Source: Lentzea xinjiangensis (lineage in GTDB: Bacteria > Actinomycetota > Actinomycetes > Mycobacteriales > Pseudonocardiaceae). From it: 64,000 nucleotides of DNA. This document shows positions 55,866-62,886 of the stretch, piece by piece. The notes beneath the pieces are model-generated. The model saw nothing but the letters and a program-made list of their open reading frames with translations, did not search any database and was not told where the DNA came from. Where the stretch lies: assembly GCF_900110955.1 (NCBI RefSeq), contig NZ_FOFR01000026.1:56880-120879 (forward strand), written 5' to 3'. Every line of letters begins with the position of its first letter. The stretch's first letter is position 1. The position numbers were made by a program, and so were the translations under genes.

Positions 55866-56903
55866 TCACCTCGCGCGCAACAGCGTGATGTAGAGGGTCA
55901 GGCCAGGGCCGAACGCCATGGCCACCACCGGGTCGCCCGGCCGCAGCGCGACGCGGTCCAGCAGCTCGTCGAGCACCATCAGCACGGTCGGCGACGAGCA
56001 GTTGCCGTGCTCGCGCAGCACGTGCCGGGACGCCTCCAACGCCTCGGCCGGCAGCCCGAGCTCGTGGCCAACCGTGTCGACGATGCGCGGCCCACCGGGG
56101 TGCACCGCCCAGCCGCACACCTCGGGCACGGTCAGGCCGTGGTCGGCCAGCAGCCGTTCGACGGCGTCCCGGACGTGCTTGCCGAGCACGTCCGGCACCC
56201 GGGACGACAGCGTCATCCGGAAGCCGTGGTCGGTCACCAGCCAGGTCATGAGGTCCGCGGCGGAGGGGTCCGTGACGGCGCCGGTGGCGACGACCTCCAG
56301 CCCGCCCCGGTCCGGCAGCACGACCAGCGCGGTGGCGGCATCGCTGAACAGGGCGTGCGACACGACCTGCTCGGCGTCCGGTGTGGACGGCTGGACGTGC
56401 AGCGACGGAAGCTCCAGGCACAACAGCACAGCGGGCTTCCGGTGGACGGTGACGAAGTCCGCCACGGTCGACAACGCGGGTAACGCCGCGTAGCACCCCA
56501 TGTGCCCGATGAGGAGTCGTTGCGCGTCGGGAGCGAGTTCCAGCGAGGAGGCCAGTTGCACGTCCAATCCCGGCGCCGTGTACCCGGTGCACGACACGAC
56601 GGTGAGCTGGCCGACGTCGGCGGGGCCGAGACCGGCGGAGGCGAGGGCTTTCGTCACCGCCTCGTGCCCCAGGGGCAGCGCGTGCTCGTCGTACATGCGC
56701 ATCCGCTCGCCGGTCGTGCACGAGGACACGTCGTGGTCCAGCGGGCTGACGACGGCGTGCCTGCGCTCCACGCCGGCACCGGCGAAGATCCGGCCCGCCA
56801 CCCTGCTCCCGTGCAGGCGGTCGCGGAAGTGGCCGTCCCACAACGCGCTCTGCTCGACCACCGGGGGCAGCGCGGTGCCGATGGCGGCGATGCGCGCGGT
56901 CAC
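55866..56903 (-). CDS. Type III polyketide synthase (chalcone/stilbene synthase family)
   Basis: 345 residues from GTG 56903, overlapping the acyl-CoA dehydrogenase stop by four bases. The N-terminal TARIAAIGTALPP matches the family start. Catalytic triad: Cys in LLIGHMGCYAALPALSTVAD, His in CGWAVHPGGPRIVDTVGHE and Asn in LREHGNCSSPTVLMVLDELL. MAFGPGLTLYITLLRAR is the C-terminal GFGPGxxxE-type block (Glu replaced). Length agrees with bacterial enzymes (about 350). Such homodimeric enzymes extend acyl starters with malonyl-CoA to pyrones, resorcinols or naphthols. The starter cannot be read from sequence. Confidence 0.92.
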   Translation of the reverse strand: MTARIAAIGTALPPVVEQSALWDGHFRDRLHGSRVAGRIFAGAGVERRHAVVSPLDHDVSSCTTGERMRMYDEHALPLGHEAVTKALASAGLGPADVGQLTVVSCTGYTAPGLDVQLASSLELAPDAQRLLIGHMGCYAALPALSTVADFVTVHRKPAVLLCLELPSLHVQPSTPDAEQVVSHALFSDAATALVVLPDRGGLEVVATGAVTDPSAADLMTWLVTDHGFRMTLSSRVPDVLGKHVRDAVERLLADHGLTVPEVCGWAVHPGGPRIVDTVGHELGLPAEALEASRHVLREHGNCSSPTVLMVLDELLDRVALRPGDPVVAMAFGPGLTLYITLLRAR

Positions 56904-58042
56904 CAGCGTGCCGTCTCGTCCGGGTTGTCGCCCAGCGCGCTCGCGCCGAGCCAGTCGGCGCACACGTCGGATGTGGCCGGTTGTAGCGCTCCGCACCGCG
57001 CGTCGCGGTAGAGCCGCTCCAGCGGATGACCCCGGCGGGTGGCCGACGCGCCCGCCGCCTCCAGCACGGAGAACGCGACGTCGGCCGCCGTGTCGCCGGC
57101 GGTCAGCTTGGCCCGCCACACCCAGCGGTTCGTCTCGGGGTTGCCGGGGTCCTCGGTCACGAGGTCCGCGGCCTTCCGCACGACCAGCTCGGCCGCGGTG
57201 ACCTGGTTGTCGGCGCGGCCCATCCGGGCGCGGACCATCGGGAGGGTGTGCAGCCCGCGTTCGCGCAGGTGCTCGGCTCCGTGCCGCAGCACCGCCTGGG
57301 CCACACCGACGTAGACCGCGGCGTAGGAGGCGACCAGCCACTGCGGCATCACCTGGGCCAGCAGCAGCGCGGCGCCCTCGATGCCACCCACGAGCGCGTC
57401 CTCGCCGACCTCGGCGTCGATCCGCAGGTCGTGGCTCGCGGTGGCGCGCATCCCGAGCGAGTCCCAGGTCGGGACGACCTCCACGCCGGGACCGGCGGGC
57501 ACCAGGAAGTAGGACACCTTCGGCTCCTCGGACGTGCTGTCCCTGGCGGCGACGAGGTAGGCGTCGGCGTGACCCGCGCCGGAGACGAACGTCTTGGCGC
57601 CGGTGATCCGGAAGCCCGAACCGGTGCGTTCGTAGGAGGTCCGCACCTTCGACAGCCGGGACCCCGTGCCGCGCTCGCTCATCGCCACGGCGTACAGGGC
57701 GCCTTCCGCCGCGGCCGCCAGCACGCGGTCGCGGGAGGCGAAGAAGCTCTCCGGCGCGCCGAACTGCCGCACCAGCTCGTCGGGCGTGTGCGCGAGCGCG
57801 CCGGTGACGGAGGCGTGCATGTTGAAGATCAGCGCGGTCGCCCCCGCACCGCTGCCCAGCCGCATCGCCACGTCGGTGTACTCGGCGAACGTGGCGCCGG
57901 AGCCGCCGAGCCGGCGCGGCACCATCAGGCCGAGCAGGCCCAGCTCGCGCAGGTCGGCGAAGTCCTCCTCGGGGAACTTCCCGGAAGCGTCGTACTCCGG
58001 CGCGCGGCCGGACATGCGGTCGGTCAGGGAGTGGAGGTCCAC
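56900..58042 (-). CDS. Acyl-CoA dehydrogenase-family flavoprotein
   Basis: 380 residues from GTG 58042. FPEEDFADLRELGLLGLMVP, RRLGGSGATFAEYTDVAMRL, YAVAMSERGTGSRLSKVRTS (flavin-binding S/T site) and GFRITGAKTFVSGAGHADAY show the fold; the C-terminal domain ends RRGHPLERLYRDARCGALQP. It has no clear catalytic Glu at the usual position (HPLERLYRDAR fits the general pattern), so it may be an oxygenase-type relative like DszC/IBDH. It probably prepares or oxidises an acyl chain for the PKS. Confidence 0.82.
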   Translation of the reverse strand: MDLHSLTDRMSGRAPEYDASGKFPEEDFADLRELGLLGLMVPRRLGGSGATFAEYTDVAMRLGSGAGATALIFNMHASVTGALAHTPDELVRQFGAPESFFASRDRVLAAAAEGALYAVAMSERGTGSRLSKVRTSYERTGSGFRITGAKTFVSGAGHADAYLVAARDSTSEEPKVSYFLVPAGPGVEVVPTWDSLGMRATASHDLRIDAEVGEDALVGGIEGAALLLAQVMPQWLVASYAAVYVGVAQAVLRHGAEHLRERGLHTLPMVRARMGRADNQVTAAELVVRKAADLVTEDPGNPETNRWVWRAKLTAGDTAADVAFSVLEAAGASATRRGHPLERLYRDARCGALQPATSDVCADWLGASALGDNPDETARW

Positions 58043-58045
58043 AGA

Positions 58046-58810
58046 TCATCCGTTCTTGCGGCCGGCGCCCTGGAAGAGCACCGCGGTCGTCGAGGTGGGC
58101 ACCATGCGGACCGGGCGTCCGCGTCGCACCGACCACGCGAGCAGGTCGGTCAACGACGGACGGATACCCCTCAACGCCACCCGCACACCGTGCCGGGCGC
58201 ATTCCTCCAGCAAGACCCCGCGGTCGACGAACAGCGCGGGGTCGTGCACACCCCGTGGCGCCAGACCGGCCACGCGCTCCGCGATCCCGATCGCGACCAG
58301 GCGGCACAACGCGGTGTCGGCCAGCGTGTCCAGCACCAGCAGGCCGCCGGGCCGCAGCAGCCGGCACGCCTCGGCGACGGCTCCCCGCAGGTCGTGGACG
58401 TGCTCGAGGATCTCGCCCGCGACGACGACGTCGGCGCACTCGTCCGGCAGCGGCACCGCGAGCACGTCGCCGCGGACGGGGTGCACGCCGTGCTCCCGCG
58501 CCTGGCGCAGGGCTTCCTGCGAGAAGTCGACGCCGATGTGGTGGTAGCCCTCGACGTGCGGGGCGAGCAGCCCCGCACCGCAGCCGAGGTCGACGAGGAC
58601 CGCGCCGGGACGTCCGCGCGGGATCAGCCGGGCGCGGGCGGCGGCGAGCCAGTGCAGCATGACGAACGGGCCGCGCGGCTCCCACCACTGGTCGGCGAGC
58701 CGCTCGTAGAGCGCGGGGTCGTTCGGTTCAAGATCGTTCTGCGGACCCCGTCCCGCCTGGCAGACTGGTGATCCATGGGCCGCATCGAAGCTCTCGCGCG
58801 TTCCTGTCAT
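58046..58810 (-). CDS. SAM-dependent methyltransferase (UbiG-like)
   Basis: 254 residues if ATG 58810 is used. Class I methyltransferase: DPALYERLADQWWEPRGPFV, GAVLVDLGCGAGLLAPHVEG (SAM motif I), HHIGVDFSQEALRQAREHGV, PLPDECADVVVAGEILEHVH and DLRGAVAEACRLLRPGGLLV. It follows the UbiG (O-methyltransferase of quinone rings) pattern. The first ~25 codons overlap the divergent UbiA gene by 36 bases; no other in-frame start is visible before the first conserved residues, so the overlap may be real. Likely methylates a phenolic product of the PKS. Confidence 0.78.
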   Translation of the reverse strand: MTGTRESFDAAHGSPVCQAGRGPQNDLEPNDPALYERLADQWWEPRGPFVMLHWLAAARARLIPRGRPGAVLVDLGCGAGLLAPHVEGYHHIGVDFSQEALRQAREHGVHPVRGDVLAVPLPDECADVVVAGEILEHVHDLRGAVAEACRLLRPGGLLVLDTLADTALCRLVAIGIAERVAGLAPRGVHDPALFVDRGVLLEECARHGVRVALRGIRPSLTDLLAWSVRRGRPVRMVPTSTTAVLFQGAGRKNG

Positions 58811-59599
58811 CCGCTGCCTTCCCTCGCGGTCACCGTCGTGGCCGTCGCGCTGGCCGCCATCACCGGCAGGTCACCGGGCGGTCTGGTGGCCGTGGCGGCG
58901 GCGGTGCTGGCGGGCCAGCTCTCGGTCGGGTGGCTCAACGACCTGCTGGACGCGGGCCGCGACGCGAGCGTGGGCCGCCAGGACAAACCCGTCGCCGCCG
59001 GAGCCGTGCCGAGAACGCTGGTGGCCGCCGCGACGATCGCCGCCGCGGTGGCGGCGGTGCTGCTGTCCCTGCTGTCCGGTGTGGACGCGACGCTGCTGCA
59101 CGTCGTGATGCTCTGCTCGGCGTGGGCGTACGACCTGGGGCTGAAGGCCACCGCGTTCTCCGTTGCGCCGTACGCGTTGTCGTTCGGGCTGCTGCCCGCC
59201 TTCATCTCGCTGGGCGGGCCCGGCCAGCAGTGGCCACCGGTGTGGCTCATGGTGGCGGCGGCGACGCTGGGCAGTGCCGCGCACTTCGCCAACGTGCTCC
59301 CGGACCTGGCGGACGACGCCGCGACGGGGGTGCGCGGGTTGCCGCACCGCCTCGGCGAGAGCGCCAGCGCGGGCACGGCGGCCGCGCTGGCGCTGCTCAC
59401 CGGAGTGGTCCTCGCGGTCGGCCCGCCCGGTCCCGTCACGACGGCGGGACTGGTGGCGGTGCCCGCATCCGCGGTGATCCTCGTGATCGGCAGGGTGCGC
59501 GGGCGCCGGCCGGGCTCGCGGGCGAACTTCAACGCCCTGCTCGCGGTGGCCGTCGTCGACGTCGTGCTGCTGATCATCACCGGGGGAGTGGAGCTGTAG
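58775..59599 (+). CDS. UbiA-family prenyltransferase
   Basis: 274 residues, seven to eight membrane helices. First Asp-rich motif VGWLNDLLDAGRDASVGRQD with KPV (NDxxDxxxD), second VLPDLADDAATGVRGLPHRL (DxxxD). Aromatic prenyltransferases of this type attach an isoprenoid chain to a ring, as in ubiquinone and menaquinone synthesis. It is divergent from the PKS operon with the starts overlapping, so a prenylated aromatic polyketide is the natural guess. Homologues without a known substrate are common in actinobacteria. Confidence 0.87.
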   Translation: MGRIEALARSCHPLPSLAVTVVAVALAAITGRSPGGLVAVAAAVLAGQLSVGWLNDLLDAGRDASVGRQDKPVAAGAVPRTLVAAATIAAAVAAVLLSLLSGVDATLLHVVMLCSAWAYDLGLKATAFSVAPYALSFGLLPAFISLGGPGQQWPPVWLMVAAATLGSAAHFANVLPDLADDAATGVRGLPHRLGESASAGTAAALALLTGVVLAVGPPGPVTTAGLVAVPASAVILVIGRVRGRRPGSRANFNALLAVAVVDVVLLIITGGVEL

Positions 59600-59609
59600 G
59601 CCGGAGCCG

Positions 59610-60053
59610 TCAGACCCGGCGCGAACCCGCGTTGCGGCCGAGGGCGAACCCGAGGCCCATCATGCCGATGCCCAGCAGCAGGTGCAGCCAGTTGTCGGCG
59701 GTGTTGAGCGGCACGAAGTTGGCGGCGCTGTCGTGGTCGATCACCAGGCCGTAGAGCCACAGCAGCAGGTACACGATGCCGCCGCCGACGAGGTACCAGT
59801 AGGCCCCGTGGGCGGTGCGGGACATCAGGAACCCGACGACGCCGAACGCCAGGTGTACGAGGTTGTGCAGGATCGACACCATGAAGATGCCGAGCAGCAT
59901 CGCCCGCGACTCGTGACCGGCGAACATCATGGTGTCGTAGTTGGTCGTGAGACCCGGGATGAAGCCGGCGATGCCGACGAGTGCGAACACGGCGCTGACG
60001 GCCAGTGCTGCCTTCTGCACGGGCGTGCGCACCGCTACGGGGGTGTGGGACAT
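59610..60053 (-). CDS. DUF4383 membrane protein
   Basis: 147 residues from ATG 60053. RTPVQKAALAVSAVFALVGI and AGFIPGLTTNYDTMMFAGHE are the DUF4383 start; four helices follow, with SILHNLVHLAFGVVGFLMSR and WLHLLLGIGMMGLGFALG near the end. Widespread actinobacterial inner-membrane protein of unknown function. Stop lies ten bases from the UbiA stop. One of the cleanest stress-type promoters precedes it. Confidence 0.88.
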   Translation of the reverse strand: MSHTPVAVRTPVQKAALAVSAVFALVGIAGFIPGLTTNYDTMMFAGHESRAMLLGIFMVSILHNLVHLAFGVVGFLMSRTAHGAYWYLVGGGIVYLLLWLYGLVIDHDSAANFVPLNTADNWLHLLLGIGMMGLGFALGRNAGSRRV

Positions 60054-60098
60054 GACCACTCCAGGTGGGCAGGGGAACTCGCTTCGGTCGCGCCCCGG

Positions 60099-60123
60099 CT
60101 ACCCGCGGCTTCGGCGGGCAAAC
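60099..60123 (-). promoter_or_regulatory. SigB-type promoter of the DUF4383 gene
   Basis: Minus strand: GTTT, 15 bases, GGGTAG, about 45 bases before ATG 60053. Confidence 0.7.
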
Positions 60124-60204
60124 AGGGCGCAACCTGGAGTTTCCGCCAGTGGCGTGGCCGCGGGAACGCCGACGGGTGGATGCTCGGCAGGACGGGCACG
60201 TCAC

Positions 60205-60257
60205 GGCACCGCCCCCGCGTCCTCGTACCGACTCGTACGGGGTGCGGGGGCGGTGCC
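60205..60257 (-). terminator. Large hairpin after the small helical protein gene
   Basis: 14-bp perfect stem GGCACCGCCCCCGC (60205-60218) and GCGGGGGCGGTGCC (60244-60257). The 25-base loop holds two copies of CTCGTAC. It is located 53 bases past the stop of the leftward gene at 60311. Confidence 0.75.
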
Positions 60258-60310
60258 GCGAGGCGCACTGCCGGGAGTGGGTCACCCGGCCGGTGTCCTG
60301 GTCCGGCTCA

Positions 60311-60553
60311 TTAGCTGACCGCGGGTCCCGACTCGCTCGAACCCGACAGCTCCTTCAGGAACTCGTGGCACTGCTTCGCGCGGGCGGAGTCCTCCTCCAT
60401 GACCCTCCGGAAGAAGTCCGCGATGTCCTGGCGACCCGCGTTGTCGGCGTCACGGACGTACTGGCCGTAGTCGTGACCTGCCTTGAGCGCGTGGTACTGC
60501 ACGGAAACCAGGTCGTAGGTGACGTCGTCGAAGCCGGTCTCACCGGTGGCCAT
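60311..60553 (-). CDS. Small ferritin-like/helical protein, 80 residues
   Basis: GFDDVTYDLVSVQYHALKAG, HDYGQYVRDADNAGRQDIAD, FFRRVMEEDSARAKQCHEFL: two long helices with His and Glu at regular spacing (YHALKAGHDY, EEDSARAKQCHE). This resembles half of a ferritin-like or hemerythrin-like metal-binding bundle and could dimerise. Not a named family that I can assign. The ribosome site GAGGAGG is clear and the promoter is of the stress type. Confidence 0.65.
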   Translation of the reverse strand: MATGETGFDDVTYDLVSVQYHALKAGHDYGQYVRDADNAGRQDIADFFRRVMEEDSARAKQCHEFLKELSGSSESGPAVS

Positions 60554-60585
60554 CGTTACCTCCTCGTTCGGTTGTCAGCAGGGAG

Positions 60586-60610
60586 GTACCCATCCGGATC
60601 AAGTCGAATC
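60586..60610 (-). promoter_or_regulatory. SigB-type promoter of the 80-residue protein gene
   Basis: Minus strand: GATT, 15 bases, GGGTAC (60591-60586). Divergent from the promoter at 60620-60644, ten bases apart. Confidence 0.6.
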
Positions 60611-60619
60611 CGCCTGTCC

Positions 60620-60644
60620 GGTTGTTCCCCTGGAACGCGGGTAC
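60620..60644 (+). promoter_or_regulatory. SigB-type promoter of the 60681-62263 operon
   Basis: GGTT (60620-60623), 15 bases, GGGTAC (60639-60644), then a leader of about 30 bases to ATG 60681. Confidence 0.6.
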
Positions 60645-60680
60645 TCCTGGCACTCCTGATACCCAGGGAAGGCCGAAAAC

Positions 60681-61097
60681 ATGAACACTGCGGGAAAAGC
60701 GATTCTCGCCGCGGGTGTCGCGGGCGCGGCCGCGATGGCGAGGCGGCGCGCACGCGGCTCGGCTGCCGCGGGTGAGGAGGCATCGGATCGCTGGCTGACC
60801 GTCACGGTGTACCGCGCGCCGGAAGAGGTCCAGCCGCTGCCGGACGAACTGGCGCGGTGGCGTGAGGAGATCGAGATCCGCGTCCAGCCGGCGGCGGGGG
60901 ACAAGGGCACCGAGCTGATGGTGCGGCCGATCGGTGAGGTGTCGCGGCACGAGCTGAGGCTCGCGCTGCGCCGGGCGAAGTCGGTGCTGGAGGCGGGCGA
61001 GGTGGTCAAGCCGGACACGGCCCCGACCCACCCCGGCCCGATGGGCAAGGCGTTGCGACTGGTGACGAACCGAGCGGGAGGCGGTGGCCGGCTGTGA
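60681..61097 (+). CDS. Membrane-anchored protein of unknown function paired with an alcohol dehydrogenase
   Basis: 138 residues. N-terminal hydrophobic stretch (AGKAILAAGVAGAAAMARRR), then a soluble alpha/beta domain: DRWLTVTVYRAPEEVQPLPD, RWREEIEIRVQPAAGDKGTE, LMVRPIGEVSRHELRLALRR and AKSVLEAGEVVKPD. The basic residues after the hydrophobic part suggest a membrane anchor with the domain in the cytoplasm. Actinomycete genomes often pair such a protein with a zinc alcohol dehydrogenase. It overlaps the dehydrogenase start by four bases (GTGA). Confidence 0.65.
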   Translation: MNTAGKAILAAGVAGAAAMARRRARGSAAAGEEASDRWLTVTVYRAPEEVQPLPDELARWREEIEIRVQPAAGDKGTELMVRPIGEVSRHELRLALRRAKSVLEAGEVVKPDTAPTHPGPMGKALRLVTNRAGGGGRL

Positions 61098-62263
61098 AGG
61101 CGTTGTGCTGGGAGGGGATCAACGACGTGCGCGTGCAGGACGTGCCCGATCCCCAGTTGCTGAACGACCAGGACATGATCGTCAAGGTCCGGCTGAGCAC
61201 CGTGTGCGGCTCGGACCTGCACCTGCTCACCGGGCACATCCCGTTCATGCAGGCGGGTGACGTCATCGGGCACGAGTTCATGGGCGAGGTGGTCGAGGTC
61301 GGCCCCGGCGTCACCAAGCACCGGCCCGGCGACCGCGTGGTCGTGTGCTCGTTCATCGCCTGCGGCCGCTGCTACTACTGCAAGAACGAGCTGTACTCGT
61401 TGTGCGACAACACCAACACCAACCCGGCCATCACCCAGAAGCTGTGGGGCGCCGACCCCGGCGGCATCTTCGGCTACTCGCACGCGATGGGCGGTTTCCG
61501 CGGCAGCCACGCGGAGTACGTGCGGGTGCCGTTCGCCGACCACACCGCCATCCGGATTCCCGAGGCGGTGGACGACATGAGCGCGGTGTTCGCCTCGGAC
61601 TCGGCGCCGACGGGCTGGATGGGCGCGGATCTCGGCGGCGTGAAGCCGGGTGACGTGGTCGCCGTGTGGGGCAGCGGCGCGGTGGGGCAGATGGCCGCCC
61701 GCGCGGCCCAGCTCCTCGGCGCGGAACGCGTCATCGTGATCGACCGGTTCGACTACCGCCTGCGGCAGGCGGAGCTGGCGTTCGGCGTCGAGACGATCAA
61801 CTACGCGGACACCTCGGTCGGGGAGACCCTGCTGGAGGCCACGGGTGGGCGCGGCCCGGACGTGTGCATCGAGGCGGTCGGCTGCGAAGCGCACTCCACC
61901 GGCCCGCAGTACGCGTACGACCAGGTGAAGAGCAAGCTGAAGCTGGAGATGGACCGCCCGATCGCGGTGCGCGAGGCGATCTACAACTGCCGCAAGGGCG
62001 GATCGGTGTTCGTCCTGGGCGTGTTCACCGGGCTCGTGGACAAGTTCCCGCTGGGCGCCATGATGAACAAGGGCCTGACGGTGCGGGGCGCGCAGCAGCA
62101 CGGGCAGCGTTACATCCCGATGCTGCTGGACCGCATCGCGTCCGGCGAGCTCGTCACGAGCCACTTGGCCACGCACGTCATGCCGTTGAGCGAAGGCGCG
62201 CGGGGGTACGAGCTGTTCAAGAAGAAGGAAGACGACTGCTTGCGGTCCGTCTTCACGCTGTAG
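61094..62263 (+). CDS. Zinc-dependent alcohol dehydrogenase, formaldehyde-dehydrogenase-like branch
   Basis: 389 residues from GTG 61094. TVCGSDLHLLTGHIPFMQAG and DVIGHEFMGEVVEVGPGV (catalytic zinc ligands), ACGRCYYCKNELYSLC (structural zinc Cys), VVAVWGSGAVGQMAARAAQL (NAD loop), followed by IDRFDYR with the NAD-selecting Asp. A long insertion (VKSKLKLEMDRPIAVREAIY) is typical of the glutathione-independent formaldehyde dehydrogenase-like branch. The role is probably aldehyde or alcohol oxidation during stress. It is related to the protein at 4888. Confidence 0.85.
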   Translation: MKALCWEGINDVRVQDVPDPQLLNDQDMIVKVRLSTVCGSDLHLLTGHIPFMQAGDVIGHEFMGEVVEVGPGVTKHRPGDRVVVCSFIACGRCYYCKNELYSLCDNTNTNPAITQKLWGADPGGIFGYSHAMGGFRGSHAEYVRVPFADHTAIRIPEAVDDMSAVFASDSAPTGWMGADLGGVKPGDVVAVWGSGAVGQMAARAAQLLGAERVIVIDRFDYRLRQAELAFGVETINYADTSVGETLLEATGGRGPDVCIEAVGCEAHSTGPQYAYDQVKSKLKLEMDRPIAVREAIYNCRKGGSVFVLGVFTGLVDKFPLGAMMNKGLTVRGAQQHGQRYIPMLLDRIASGELVTSHLATHVMPLSEGARGYELFKKKEDDCLRSVFTL

Positions 62264-62385
62264 CGGTTCACGCCGACGAACTCGTGCGTCCCCGGTGATA
62301 CGCGTTCGAAGTCGAAGACCCGGTGTTCGACAGGCACGCGAGTGTCCTCAGTGGACAGACGGGTGGAGTTCCCGAACCGCGAACG

Positions 62386-62868
62386 TCAGGGGACCACGAG
62401 CACCGGCCAGTGCCCCGACCTGATGAGCCGGTTCGCGACGGACCCGGCGAAGCGGTGCCCGGCCCGCTGGGACGCACCGACCACCACCACGTCCGCCTGG
62501 CACCGGTCGGCGGCGTCCCGCAGGGTTGTGAAGGAGTCGCCGAACGCCTTCACGAACGTCACCGGCACGTCGAGCTCCTCCGCCGTCGCGCGGATCTGGT
62601 CGCTGAGCTCGGCGTGCAGGTGCGCGGCCGTCTCGTGTTCGAGCACCGACGCCGCGGCCGGGCTGAACGCCGCCAGGGAGGAGCGGCACGCCACGAACGT
62701 GACGACGAGCCGGGCTCCCTGGCGGCGGGCCATGCCGAACGCGAACGCCGCCGCGCGCATCGCGGTGTCCGAGCCGTCGACGCCCGCCAGGATGGTCCGC
62801 GCGGAGGGCGGGGGAGCAGGACCGAAGGAGTCCGCTGTGGACTCGAAGGCGGTGGGCCCGTCGTTCAC
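62386..62868 (-). CDS. Universal stress protein (UspA family)
   Basis: 160 residues from GTG 62868, with GAGGGGGAG as ribosome site. TILAGVDGSDTAMRAAAFAF (first strand and ATP-contact Asp), ARLVVTFVACRSS, and VVVGASQRAGHRFAGSVANR with LIRSGHWPVLVVP (the G-2x-G-9x-G(S/T) nucleotide loop). A single Usp domain that should bind ATP. Only 18 bases separate its start from the IS481 left end, so its native promoter is gone or lies beyond the insertion; transcription may now come from the transposase side. Confidence 0.88.
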   Translation of the reverse strand: MNDGPTAFESTADSFGPAPPPSARTILAGVDGSDTAMRAAAFAFGMARRQGARLVVTFVACRSSLAAFSPAAASVLEHETAAHLHAELSDQIRATAEELDVPVTFVKAFGDSFTTLRDAADRCQADVVVVGASQRAGHRFAGSVANRLIRSGHWPVLVVP

Positions 62869-62880
62869 GACTCCCCCTCG

Positions 62881-62886
62881 GCTAGC
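62881..62886. other. IS481 target site GCTAGC
   Basis: The six bases flanking the left inverted repeat, GCTAGC, fit the NCTAGN target preference known for IS481. The matching copy on the right would lie just outside the window. Confidence 0.7.
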
